The notes under the pieces: model-generated
The model's database searches: none
Told to the model about the DNA's origin: nothing
The model's input: the letters and a program-made list of their open reading frames with translations, nothing else
In this document: piece by piece, positions 8,816 through 16,867 of the stretch
How the letters are laid out: each line of letters begins with the position of its first letter
Position numbering within the stretch: the stretch's first letter is position 1
Assembly (NCBI GenBank): GCA_902576115.1
Contig: CACGUE010000001.1
Span: 62,001-126,000, forward strand
Length of the DNA: 64,000 nucleotides
Direction: 5' to 3'
From: an uncultured Pelagibacteraceae bacterium
Lineage (GTDB): Bacteria; Pseudomonadota; Alphaproteobacteria; Pelagibacterales; Pelagibacteraceae
Translations under genes and position numbers: made by a program

Positions 8816-9949
8816 TTACTTTCTGCCTTTAGATAGCAATTGTTTATAAAGTTTTACATCTGCATTACCTTCGCATCCAATAACTAAAACGTTAGATTTT
8901 TCGTTAAGATTTATTAATTTCTTTGTTTTAGGATTATTACAGAGACTTATAAGACTGATAATTCCTGGTGTAGCACATTCACCACCTATTATTGATCTTT
9001 TACTGAGTTTCTTGTCTTTAAGCATTGCAACAGTTTTAGGAACTTTTGAGTCATTTACAGTGACACAACAATCACTAGACTTTTTTAATACATGCCAAGG
9101 TATGAGAGACATTTCATTGCATGACATACCACCCATTATACTTTCTTTTTTTATTTTAATTTTTTTTAAACTTTTGTTTTTTATGCTTTGAAGTACACAA
9201 TCAGCTCCATCAGGTTCAACTATTATTATTTTAGGAATTCTCTTGAAATATTTTGCAACTCCTGCAACTACACCTGCTGCCATGCCACCAACGCCAGCTT
9301 GAAGGAATATATGCGTAATATAATGCGTAGTTTGTTTTGAAATTTCTTTAATCATAATTGAATAACCAGCCATAGTTAACAAAGGAACATAACTATAATT
9401 CTTCGTAGATACATCTTGAACAATATTCCAATTATTCTTTTTTGATAATTTTTTACACTCGTTTAATGAATTTTCGTAATTACCTTTTACTCGAATTACA
9501 TCGGCTCCAAATTTTTCAATTTCTTTTACTCTCTCTTCACTTACATATTGACTAACAAAAATTTTACATTGTAAACCCAATCTTTGAGCACCCCAAGCAA
9601 CCGATCTACCATGATTTCCAGCTGTCGCAGATGATATTATTATATTTTTTTTCTTTTTAGATATTTTTTCTACGGCATATGCACCACCTAAAGCTTTAAA
9701 TGATTTTAAATGAAATCTTTTCGACTCATCTTTGTAAAAAATATTATTAAGTTTTAAATTTTTGTTTAGTTTCTCTAATTTTAATAATGGTGTTTTTTTA
9801 TAGTATTTCCACTTAGATATAGAATTAAAAGCATCAGTGATTATTTTTGACGAAATAATATTTAAAATATAGTTTCGATTAAAACTATAACTTTTATTCG
9901 ATAAAAATTTTGTATATTTCCATTTTCTATAACTATCAAAGCTTTTCAC
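8816..9949 (-). CDS. PLP-dependent diaminopropionate ammonia-lyase-like enzyme
   Basis: A 377-residue fold-type II PLP enzyme. The motif KDESKRFHLKSFKALGGAYA (residues about 74-93) holds the Schiff-base lysine and matches the diaminopropionate ammonia-lyase (YgeX/DpaL) branch rather than generic threonine dehydratase. SSATAGNHGRSVAWGAQ binds substrate, and the glycine loop QAGVGGMAAGV holds the PLP phosphate. Substrate is not proven; other amino acids deaminated to keto acid plus ammonia are possible. It starts at GTG 9949, one base after the stop of the GmaS/GlnT-type gene, so it probably shares its transcript and adds to ammonium release. Confidence 0.8.
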   Translation of the reverse strand: MKSFDSYRKWKYTKFLSNKSYSFNRNYILNIISSKIITDAFNSISKWKYYKKTPLLKLEKLNKNLKLNNIFYKDESKRFHLKSFKALGGAYAVEKISKKKKNIIISSATAGNHGRSVAWGAQRLGLQCKIFVSQYVSEERVKEIEKFGADVIRVKGNYENSLNECKKLSKKNNWNIVQDVSTKNYSYVPLLTMAGYSIMIKEISKQTTHYITHIFLQAGVGGMAAGVVAGVAKYFKRIPKIIIVEPDGADCVLQSIKNKSLKKIKIKKESIMGGMSCNEMSLIPWHVLKKSSDCCVTVNDSKVPKTVAMLKDKKLSKRSIIGGECATPGIISLISLCNNPKTKKLINLNEKSNVLVIGCEGNADVKLYKQLLSKGRK

Positions 9950-9950
9950 T

Positions 9951-11276
9951 TTAACAGTCTAGAGTATTCTGTCTTTCCCATTTTGTAATTGGTTTGGACT
10001 TATCAAATTTTTCGTTATCATTAAAATCTTTTAATTCCGAAGTCCTTAACTTGACATAACTTTTAATTACTTCTTTTCCAAATGATTTATTCATTTCTTT
10101 ATTATTTTCAATTTTATCAAGAGAATCTTTTAGTTCATTTGGTAATTTAGAAAGGTTTGGATATTTTTTATAATCCTCATACATATTACAAAAAAGAGGT
10201 TTGCCAGGATTAATTCTTTTACTTAATCCTTCAATTCCTGCAGCTAATACACTAGCTTGAAGTAAATAAGGATTTGCGGATCCATCCATAAGTCTTAATT
10301 CAAATCTTCCCGGATCAGGAACCCTTATCATATGTGTACGGTTATTTCCTGTATATGATATACTGCTTGGAGACCATGTGGCACCAGATTTTGTTGGTGC
10401 AGCATTTATTCGTCTGTAACTATTTATCGTTGGATTAAAAAAAGTAGATAAGGATGAAGCATGTTTCATGATGCCTCCTAAAAAGTTATAAGCTGTCTTG
10501 CTTAGCCCAAGCTTATCATGTTTATCAAGAAAGATATTTTTCTTTCCTTTCCATAAAGAAATATGTGCATGACATCCGTTACCAGTTAAATTTTCAAAAG
10601 GTTTTGGCATAAATGTTGCTCTCAAATCATGCTTTTCTGCAATAGTTTTAACCATAAATTTAAAAAAAGTGTGTCTATCAGCAGTTTTTAGACAATCTGA
10701 ATAATCCCAATTCATTTCAAATTGCCCATTAGCATCTTCGTGGTCATTTTGATAAGGACCCCATCCCATTTCAATCATACAATCACATATTTCTTTTATA
10801 AGCTCATATCTTCTCATTAATGAAGACTGGTCATAACAAGGTTTAGATTGAGTATCTCTATTATCTGCAATTGTGTTCCCATCAGGAGAAATCAAAAAAT
10901 ACTCACACTCCACACCTGACTTCATGCTATATCCCAATTCAGATAATTTTTTTATTTGTTTTTTTAACATCACTCTTGGTGAAGCATCGACTGGTTTACC
11001 TTTCATCCATAAATCTGAAGCCAACCAGCCAACTTCTTTGTTCCATGGTAGTTGAATTAAACTGTCAGGATCAGGTATTGCAAACATATCAGAATCAGCT
11101 GGTGTCATATCTAACCAAGCTGCAAATCCAGCAAATCCAGCACCATTTACTTGCATATCTTTTATTGCATGAGCAGGAACCAATTTTGATCTTAAGACAC
11201 CAAATAAATCTACAAAACTTATCAAAAAATATTTAATTTTTTTTTGTTTTGAAATTTTAAATAAATTTTTTGCCAT
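9951..11276 (-). CDS. gmaS: GlnT/GmaS-type glutamine synthetase family ligase
   Basis: A 441-residue ATP-dependent glutamate-amine ligase of the GlnT subgroup. Visible catalytic segments are SGVECEYFLIS, QNDHEDANGQFEMNW (metal-binding acids), GNGCHAHISLW (substrate histidine) and PDPGRFELRLMDGSANPYL. This subgroup includes both glutamine synthetases and gamma-glutamylmethylamide synthetase (GmaS), which condenses methylamine with glutamate. I favour GmaS because the same block encodes a TMAO demethylase and NMG synthase-like subunits, but sequence alone does not separate the two activities. It is read 17 bases after a small membrane protein and is followed at once by the ammonia-lyase-like gene. 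Confidence 0.78.
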   Translation of the reverse strand: MAKNLFKISKQKKIKYFLISFVDLFGVLRSKLVPAHAIKDMQVNGAGFAGFAAWLDMTPADSDMFAIPDPDSLIQLPWNKEVGWLASDLWMKGKPVDASPRVMLKKQIKKLSELGYSMKSGVECEYFLISPDGNTIADNRDTQSKPCYDQSSLMRRYELIKEICDCMIEMGWGPYQNDHEDANGQFEMNWDYSDCLKTADRHTFFKFMVKTIAEKHDLRATFMPKPFENLTGNGCHAHISLWKGKKNIFLDKHDKLGLSKTAYNFLGGIMKHASSLSTFFNPTINSYRRINAAPTKSGATWSPSSISYTGNNRTHMIRVPDPGRFELRLMDGSANPYLLQASVLAAGIEGLSKRINPGKPLFCNMYEDYKKYPNLSKLPNELKDSLDKIENNKEMNKSFGKEVIKSYVKLRTSELKDFNDNEKFDKSKPITKWERQNTLDC

Positions 11277-11293
11277 CTAATAACGTAACACAA

Positions 11294-11458
11294 TTATTTA
11301 AAAAATGATAAAAAGAAATCTTTGTAATAAATTAAATTTACACCAATAATAATTAATATCGCTATAATTACTCCATACTTTGCTTTTGGCCATGCAAGAC
11401 GTGCCATTTTGCTTGGAGTTTTATTTTCATTTTGATTATTTTCTTCAGAATTTTGCAT
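11294..11458 (-). CDS. Small single-span membrane protein
   Basis: A 54-residue protein: a polar, Asn/Glu-rich head (MQNSEENNQNENK), a basic patch and one hydrophobic helix (GVIIAILIIIGVNLIYY). I start it at ATG 11458. An in-frame ATG at 11485 would place the first codons inside the terminator hairpin at 11461-11495, so I reject it. It lies between that terminator and the GmaS/GlnT-type gene. No family recognised; the position next to Amt and the ligase suggests a membrane accessory, which is inference. Confidence 0.6.
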   Translation of the reverse strand: MQNSEENNQNENKTPSKMARLAWPKAKYGVIIAILIIIGVNLIYYKDFFLSFFK

Positions 11459-11460
11459 TA

Positions 11461-11495
11461 AAAAAAAGAGGGCACAGTATTTCATGCGCCCTCTT
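11461..11495 (-). terminator. Rho-independent terminator after the amt operon
   Basis: Read on the minus strand, a GC-rich eight-pair stem (AAGAGGGC with GCCCTCTT) closes a 14-base loop and is followed by seven T residues. It sits eight bases downstream of the 73-residue membrane protein gene and would end transcripts coming from amt. In such an AT-rich genome a stem with this many G-C pairs stands out. Confidence 0.85.
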
Positions 11496-11502
11496 AAAAG
11501 TT

Positions 11503-11724
11503 TTAACCGTCTGTTATATTGCTTTTCCAGTCATTAGCACTTGGTTTTTTTCTGACAATTGCATTCATCTTACCATCTTCTTGTTTAGATGAAATAACAT
11601 GCCAGCCAACCCAAATAAGAATTGCTATTATAACTAGCACTCCTTCCGAACCAACGCCTGGATAGACAGATCCTTGTACCTCAGAGGCACTTAAATGATC
11701 TATCCAATTTGATACTGTTGCCAT
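11503..11724 (-). CDS. Small membrane protein coupled to amt
   Basis: A 73-residue protein with an exported or polar N-terminus (about 25 residues), one transmembrane helix GVLVIIAILIWVGWHVI and a basic tail containing MNAIVRKKPSAND. The gene follows amt by 13 bases and is preceded by a nearly perfect Shine-Dalgarno AAGGAGGT on the minus strand, stronger than most starts in this window, which argues that it is really translated and abundantly so. No family recognised. Co-transcription with amt and the terminator that follows suggest it is part of, or regulates, the ammonium channel; this is inference. Confidence 0.75.
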   Translation of the reverse strand: MATVSNWIDHLSASEVQGSVYPGVGSEGVLVIIAILIWVGWHVISSKQEDGKMNAIVRKKPSANDWKSNITDG

Positions 11725-11737
11725 TTACATACCTCCT

Positions 11738-13138
11738 TTATCTACTGGCCGAGACTACAGCTTTTTCGTCTTCTTTAGCCTCCTCCATTATTGTATAGTC
11801 AAGTCCTGCAAGCTCTACTTCTCTAGGTATTCTTAATTTACCCATTCCGTGAAGCACTTTTGCAATTATATATCCAGGTAGCATACCTAGTACAAAAAAC
11901 ATTATTATTGCACCGATAAACATTCCAAGAGGATTAATTGCTGCATAATTAGTTCCATCCCACATAGCTCCTACACTGTATCCAGATGAAGGATAACCAT
12001 TTAAAACGAAACCACATATTACAAGACCAACAAATCCAGCATAACCATGAACAGCTACCGCTCCAACCGCATCGTCGATTTTATATTTTTTCTCGACCCA
12101 GTAATGCATTTTGTAAGCTATAACTACTCCGATCATACCGATTATCATTGATTGTATTGGATGATATAAATCATTACCAGCAGATGCACATATTATTCCC
12201 GCAAGTCCTGACGAATAAGTCCAGAAAGGATCTCCCTTCGAGACCACATACCCTGCTAACAACCCTCCAGATAACGACATTAAAAAGTTCATCGTTATTC
12301 CACTAAGTGTGGTGGGAGTTAGGTAAATGTTCGTTGCAGTAAAGAAAGTTACACCTTCCATACCATATTCAGGTCCAAGATCATAAATCGGAACATTACA
12401 TGCTGCGTAAAAGCCCCAAAAACCTGTATAGATTAAGAATAATCCAACAGTCACTAACCAAGGATTTCTTGGTCCAATGTTTCTCGGTTCTCCGCTAGAT
12501 GAAAATTTTCCAATTCTTGGTCCTAAAACAATTAGAACACCTAAGGCAAAACCTCCAGCAATTGCATGAATTACTCCGGAAGCATAAGCATCGTGATATC
12601 CTAATATTTTTAACATCCATCCATCAAAATGCCATCCCCATGAAGCATCTATTGTCCAGAAAACAGATCCAATTGCAATTGCAAGTATTCCAAATGCAAA
12701 AGTAGTTATCCTTTCAATAACCGCTCCAGATACAATTGAAGCTGCAGTCCATGAAAATAATAAAAAGGCTGCCCAGAAGACACCCATTATATGATCATTA
12801 AGATTTACGGCCATCAATGCATTTGTAGGGTTAGCAAGATCATTTCCACCAAATCCACCTCCTAGAACTAGACCGGTACTTTCGGTCATAATCGAAGGAG
12901 CTAATCCGGGTCCTGTTGGAAATGCCCAGTATATCCACCAACCAAAGAAAAACCATGTGACTGTTACCAGTGGTATCAGCATTGTATTTTTCATAAGAGT
13001 ATGTTGGTGATGTTTGTAACGAGATGCCCCAACTTCATACATACAGAAACCCACGTGGATCAAAAACATAAGAACCACAGTTACCCAATAGTAAAATTCT
13101 GTAAATAATGTTGTGAGAGCACCTAATTGATCAGTCAT
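11738..13138 (-). CDS. amt: Ammonium transporter Amt
   Basis: A 466-residue channel-like ammonium/methylammonium transporter of the Amt/MEP/Rh family with about eleven hydrophobic helices. Pore histidine regions are visible as ASGVIHAIAGGFALGV and DAVGAVAVHGYAGFVG. It extends further than E. coli AmtB at the C-terminus, ending in a charged tail. The start ATG 13138 has an AGGAGAG ribosome site seven bases upstream and its own promoter. Located between the NMG-synthase-like genes and the GmaS/GlnT-type ligase, it would supply or recapture ammonium for the nitrogen side of the methylamine block. No P-II gene (glnK) lies beside it. Confidence 0.95.
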   Translation of the reverse strand: MTDQLGALTTLFTEFYYWVTVVLMFLIHVGFCMYEVGASRYKHHQHTLMKNTMLIPLVTVTWFFFGWWIYWAFPTGPGLAPSIMTESTGLVLGGGFGGNDLANPTNALMAVNLNDHIMGVFWAAFLLFSWTAASIVSGAVIERITTFAFGILAIAIGSVFWTIDASWGWHFDGWMLKILGYHDAYASGVIHAIAGGFALGVLIVLGPRIGKFSSSGEPRNIGPRNPWLVTVGLFLIYTGFWGFYAACNVPIYDLGPEYGMEGVTFFTATNIYLTPTTLSGITMNFLMSLSGGLLAGYVVSKGDPFWTYSSGLAGIICASAGNDLYHPIQSMIIGMIGVVIAYKMHYWVEKKYKIDDAVGAVAVHGYAGFVGLVICGFVLNGYPSSGYSVGAMWDGTNYAAINPLGMFIGAIIMFFVLGMLPGYIIAKVLHGMGKLRIPREVELAGLDYTIMEEAKEDEKAVVSASR

Positions 13139-13166
13139 ATTTCTCTCTCCTATTAATAGTTAATGG

Positions 13167-13195
13167 ATTCTATGAAATTTTTTTTATGCTGACAA
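13167..13195 (-). promoter_or_regulatory. Sigma-70-type promoter of amt
   Basis: On the minus strand, -35 TTGTCA and -10 TAGAAT are separated by exactly 17 bases, each one mismatch from consensus. The predicted transcript start is about 22 bases before the amt ATG, leaving room for the AGGAGAG ribosome site. This would let amt be transcribed independently of the glxBCD/mgs genes upstream. Confidence 0.6.
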
Positions 13196-13255
13196 TTTTA
13201 TTTTATTTATAAAAAGTAGAAGTTAATAATTATTTTATCAACTTGAAATTGAAAA

Positions 13256-13666
13256 TTAGAATTTTAAATATGCTTTTTTAAGGTCAACCAGAGGATGATT
13301 CGGGGACATTTGAAATTTTACCAATAATTCTCTAGCTATCATATCTCTATCCTGCTGATTATTAGGTAATTTTATTTTACTTGGTATCGTTACCCAACCA
13401 TTAGCATTTCTATCAAATACAGCAGGTCTATTTTCTTCATAACCCATATGAACATCTTCTAACCAATTGAGATCATCCCAACCCATAGCTTCTATATATT
13501 TTTTTAAAAATGGAGTGAGTCGACTGTAGTCAGGCAAAAGATTAACGTCATATCGATAGCCGATTGTTTGGCCAATCATTTTTTCTCTAGCAGTCTCTTT
13601 TTTCTTGCCTAATTGACCTTTGATCTCTTTTGATTTGACTTTTTTCTTACCTTTTTTCTTTGGCAT
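13256..13666 (-). CDS. Conserved-looking unknown with a lysine-rich head
   Basis: A 136-residue protein whose first 30 residues are strongly basic (MPKKKGKKKVKSKEIKGQLG), followed by a compact acidic-aromatic domain containing YDVNLLPDYSRLTPFLKKYI, EAMGWDDLNWLEDVHMGYEE and NGWVTIPSKI. No transmembrane segment and no motif that I recognise. It follows the FMN-binding subunit gene by eight bases, so it is probably the last gene of the NMG-synthase-like operon. The basic head might contact nucleic acid or the acidic partner subunits. Confidence 0.7.
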   Translation of the reverse strand: MPKKKGKKKVKSKEIKGQLGKKKETAREKMIGQTIGYRYDVNLLPDYSRLTPFLKKYIEAMGWDDLNWLEDVHMGYEENRPAVFDRNANGWVTIPSKIKLPNNQQDRDMIARELLVKFQMSPNHPLVDLKKAYLKF

Positions 13667-13674
13667 ATTTGCTA

Positions 13675-15066
13675 TTAGATTTTATGGAAATCTTTAACTC
13701 CTACTGTATGATTTGTTCCTGCAAGAGGCACTTTAGCTAAAGCAGAAGCCTCCATTGTTAATGCAGCCATATCTTCTGGTTCTAGCGAGTGAATATTTGT
13801 TTTTCCACATGCTCTAGCCAACAATTGAGCCTCCAATGTCATCGCATGCAAGTAATTATACACTCTTAATGCTGCATCATCAGGATTTAATCTTTTTCTT
13901 AATTTAGGATCTTGAGTAGCAACTCCTACCGGACATCTACCCGTGTGACAGTGATAGCAATGACCTGCGGGAACACCCATTTCTTTTTCAAAGTTAGATT
14001 CTGGTATTTCCTTATTACAATTTAAAGCCACCATTGCACCTGTTCCGATTGCAATTGCGTCTGCACCAAGTGCTAAAGCTTTAGCCATATCTGCTCCATC
14101 TCTAACACCACCTGCATAAATTAAAGTTACTTTTCCAGTTTTACCTACGTCATCCAAAGCTCTTCTTGCTTCTCTAATTCCAGCAATTCCTGGGATACCT
14201 GTGTTTGCAGCTGCAATGTGTGGCCCAGCACCAGTTGAACCTTCCATTCCATCAAGATAAATTGAGTCTGGATCACATTTTGCTGCCATCCTCACATCAT
14301 CATACACTTTAGCTGCTCCAAGTTTTAATTGAATTGGCACTTTGTTTTTTGTTAATTCTCTAAGCTCTTGAACTTTTAAAGCTAAATCATCTGGACCCAA
14401 CCAATCAGGATGTCTTGCCGGAGATCTTTGATCAATACCTGCGGGTAGCGATCTCATTTCTGCAACTTGGTCAGTAACTTTTTGACCCATCAAATGACCA
14501 CCCATTCCAACTTTTTGCCCTTGTCCAATAAAAACCTCAATTCCATCAGCTAGTTGAGCATGGTGTGGGTTAAAACCGTATCTTGATTGTATGCACTGAT
14601 AAAACCATTTTTCTGAATATCTTCTCTCATCTGGTATCATTCCACCTTCACCAGAACATGTTGCGCTACCAGCCATTGTAGCACCTCTAGCTAATGCAGT
14701 TTTTGCCTCATAAGATAAAGCTCCAAAACTCATTCCCGTAATGTAAACTGGAATATCAAGCTCAATTGGATTTTCACATCTTGGACCAATAATAGTTTTG
14801 GTCTCACATTTTTCTCTATAACCTTCAATAACAAATCTTGTTAATGTACCTGGCAAGAAAACTAGATCATCAAAAGTAGGTATCTTTTTCATCAAAGCCA
14901 TTCCTCTCATTCTGTATCTTCCTAATTCCGCTTTGATATGAATGTCGTCCATAACCTCTGGAGTAAAAATAGCGTTGTGTCCCAACAAACTTTTGTTTCT
15001 TGAAGCTATTCCATTACCATTAGAATGTCCGTTTGACTTTCCTTTACCATTTTTTTTCTTTGCCAT
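13675..15066 (-). CDS. mgsC: FMN-binding glutamate synthase-like subunit (GlxD / MgsC)
   Basis: A 463-residue FMN barrel homologous to the synthase core of glutamate synthase. The FMN/2-oxoglutarate region is seen in TGMSFGALSYEAKTALARGA and LIYAGGVRDGADMAKAL; the iron-sulfur cysteines lie in CYHCHTGRCPVGVATQ (about residue 375). Together with the next two subunits it forms the GlxBCD set, which in methylotrophs is N-methylglutamate synthase (MgsABC), making N-methylglutamate from glutamate and a methylamine donor. A Lys/Asn-rich head (first 20 residues) is extra. NMG synthase is favoured by context; an alternative glutamate-synthase-like role cannot be excluded. Confidence 0.85.
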   Translation of the reverse strand: MAKKKNGKGKSNGHSNGNGIASRNKSLLGHNAIFTPEVMDDIHIKAELGRYRMRGMALMKKIPTFDDLVFLPGTLTRFVIEGYREKCETKTIIGPRCENPIELDIPVYITGMSFGALSYEAKTALARGATMAGSATCSGEGGMIPDERRYSEKWFYQCIQSRYGFNPHHAQLADGIEVFIGQGQKVGMGGHLMGQKVTDQVAEMRSLPAGIDQRSPARHPDWLGPDDLALKVQELRELTKNKVPIQLKLGAAKVYDDVRMAAKCDPDSIYLDGMEGSTGAGPHIAAANTGIPGIAGIREARRALDDVGKTGKVTLIYAGGVRDGADMAKALALGADAIAIGTGAMVALNCNKEIPESNFEKEMGVPAGHCYHCHTGRCPVGVATQDPKLRKRLNPDDAALRVYNYLHAMTLEAQLLARACGKTNIHSLEPEDMAALTMEASALAKVPLAGTNHTVGVKDFHKI

Positions 15067-15921
15067 TTAAATTGCTCCTTTTTTTTCTGTAGGTTCAAGA
15101 GCATCGTAATTCCAAAGTTTTTTTCCAGCTACAACTTTGGTCATCTTAGAAACATCGAAGTTTTCTCCGATCTCCGCAACCTTTAATTTTCTTTTTAGCC
15201 AGTCTTGATCTGAATCAGTTAATTCAGCTTCGACAGCATCACTACCAAATGATCCAATTTTTCCACCTACAAAAATTGTCCCATCATACATAGAATCTCC
15301 TAAATTTATTCCAACATCTCCAAGAATAATAATTCGCCCTCTCTGCATCATAAAACCTGTAAAAGCACCAGCATCTCCGCCAATAATTATTGTTCCACCT
15401 TTTTGATCAATACCAGTTCTTGCACCTACGCTTCCTTTGCATATCAGATCTCCACCTCTAATTGCCGCACCAAAACAAGAACCTGCATTTTTTTCAATTA
15501 CTACTTTTCCTGCCATCATATTTTCTGCACATGACCATCCCACTCTTCCATTAATTCTAACAATAGGACCATCCATTGATCCACACCCAAAGTACCCTAA
15601 ACTACCTTCAAATATTAAATTTAATTTATTGAGAATTCCAACTCCCAAGCTATGTTTTCCCTGTGGGTTCTTTATTACAATGGTTCCGTATCCATCTTTC
15701 ATTAATTCATCAATTTTTTTATTTGCTTCACGACAATCCATGTTCTTAACGTCAATTTCAGTTCTTTTGTTAAAATCTACATCATACGTCCCAAAATAAT
15801 AAAAATTTTCAGCCTCATCTGGATTAAAAAATTTTTGTTGTGTTTTTCCAGTTAAGACTTCTGTATGAAGTCCCATTGATTGAGCTTTACTTTTTTTTTC
15901 TGATGTTTTTAAATTTGCCAT
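15067..15921 (-). CDS. mgsB: GXGXG-domain glutamate synthase-like subunit (GlxC / MgsB)
   Basis: A 284-residue right-handed beta-helix protein equal to the C-terminal GXGXG domain of the glutamate synthase large chain. The repeated glycine turns can be seen as GSLGYFGCGSMDG, IRGGDLICKGSVGARTG, GGTIIIGGDAGAFTG and GRIIILGDVGINLGDS. It has no catalytic site of its own and should bridge the amidotransferase and FMN subunits. It overlaps the upstream subunit gene by 13 bases and adjoins the FMN subunit gene without a gap, so the three are translated as a unit. Confidence 0.87.
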   Translation of the reverse strand: MANLKTSEKKSKAQSMGLHTEVLTGKTQQKFFNPDEAENFYYFGTYDVDFNKRTEIDVKNMDCREANKKIDELMKDGYGTIVIKNPQGKHSLGVGILNKLNLIFEGSLGYFGCGSMDGPIVRINGRVGWSCAENMMAGKVVIEKNAGSCFGAAIRGGDLICKGSVGARTGIDQKGGTIIIGGDAGAFTGFMMQRGRIIILGDVGINLGDSMYDGTIFVGGKIGSFGSDAVEAELTDSDQDWLKRKLKVAEIGENFDVSKMTKVVAGKKLWNYDALEPTEKKGAI

Positions 15922-16850
15922 ACTTTAACTTCTCCATCAAAAGGATCATAAGTTTCGATTTCTTGTGGTAATATTGATCTTATTGCAATTTCCTCTGACC
16001 CCATTGCAACTAAATCATCTGACTCGTACAATACTAGTGGTTTTGCAGCCATTGTATCTTTCGCCATCCCTAAGCTATCTTTTGTAGCAACAAAATAAGT
16101 AAATACCCCATCTAAACCGACAAGAGACTCTTTCATTCCCTCTTCTAATGTAGCTCCATTTCTCATTTTTTCTGCAAGATATACAGCGATTAATTCCGAG
16201 TCACATTCTGACATAAATCTCATGCCCTTGTTTTCCAATACTCTTCTATTATTCCAATAGTTTGTTAATTGTCCATTATGAACCACTGATACATCGCTAA
16301 AAGGATAACCCCAAAATGGGTGAGCAGATTTAATATCCACTCCCGACTCTGTTGCCATTCTAGCATGACCAATTGCATGTGTCCCGACAACTTTATCTAA
16401 ATTATATCTGTTACAAACAACTTCAGCGTTTCCTAGATCTTTAATTACTTCTAGAGATTTTCCCATAGATAATATTTCTACACCTTCAACACTTTCTATT
16501 TTTTGAGAAAATTCCATTAAATCTTTTTCATACTGAATTTCATACCGTAATGAATAAGGAAGAATTCTATCTTCTTTTATCACCTTAGCGCCTAGCTCAG
16601 AAAGATAAGAATCAACAATTTTTTTTCTTTCATCATAAACTGATACATCTTCTTTTACTGAAGAACTTCCTTCTGCAACATTTTCACCAACCTTAAATCG
16701 CATGATGAAATTTTCTCCATCAGTTTTTCCATACAAAGCATATCCAGTTGAGTCTTCACCTCTATGCTTTAATGCTTGAAGCATTCCTTGGAGTTCAAAA
16801 CCTACATTTGATGTATTTCCTCTATGTATTAATCCTGCTATTCCGCACAT
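15909..16850 (-). CDS. mgsA: Class II glutamine amidotransferase subunit (GlxB / MgsA)
   Basis: A 313-residue N-terminal-nucleophile amidotransferase. Cys2 of MCGIAGLIHRG is the catalytic nucleophile after Met removal; other family marks are HAIGHARMATESG and SDVSVVHNGQLTNYW, with FMSECDSELIAVYL further on. In glutamate synthase this domain releases ammonia from glutamine; in the Mgs complex it is taken to release methylamine from gamma-glutamylmethylamide, coupling it to the GmaS-type ligase nearby. It is first of the three-subunit set and lies 17 bases after the upstream glutamine synthetase-like gene. Confidence 0.87.
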   Translation of the reverse strand: MCGIAGLIHRGNTSNVGFELQGMLQALKHRGEDSTGYALYGKTDGENFIMRFKVGENVAEGSSSVKEDVSVYDERKKIVDSYLSELGAKVIKEDRILPYSLRYEIQYEKDLMEFSQKIESVEGVEILSMGKSLEVIKDLGNAEVVCNRYNLDKVVGTHAIGHARMATESGVDIKSAHPFWGYPFSDVSVVHNGQLTNYWNNRRVLENKGMRFMSECDSELIAVYLAEKMRNGATLEEGMKESLVGLDGVFTYFVATKDSLGMAKDTMAAKPLVLYESDDLVAMGSEEIAIRSILPQEIETYDPFDGEVKVWQI

Positions 16851-16867
16851 ATAATTTCCTTATTAAA

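Noticed and set aside
10871..11236. Plus-strand ORF of 121 codons opposite the GmaS-type gene
   Set aside because: Low-complexity translation antisense to conserved active-site sequence; a compositional artefact.
11459..11485. Upstream start for the 54-residue membrane protein
   Set aside because: Those codons lie in the terminator hairpin and T-run; the ATG at 11458 is the better start.
15437..15799. Plus-strand ORF of 120 codons opposite the GXGXG subunit
   Set aside because: Arises from the glycine-rich codon pattern of the real gene; no start signal.
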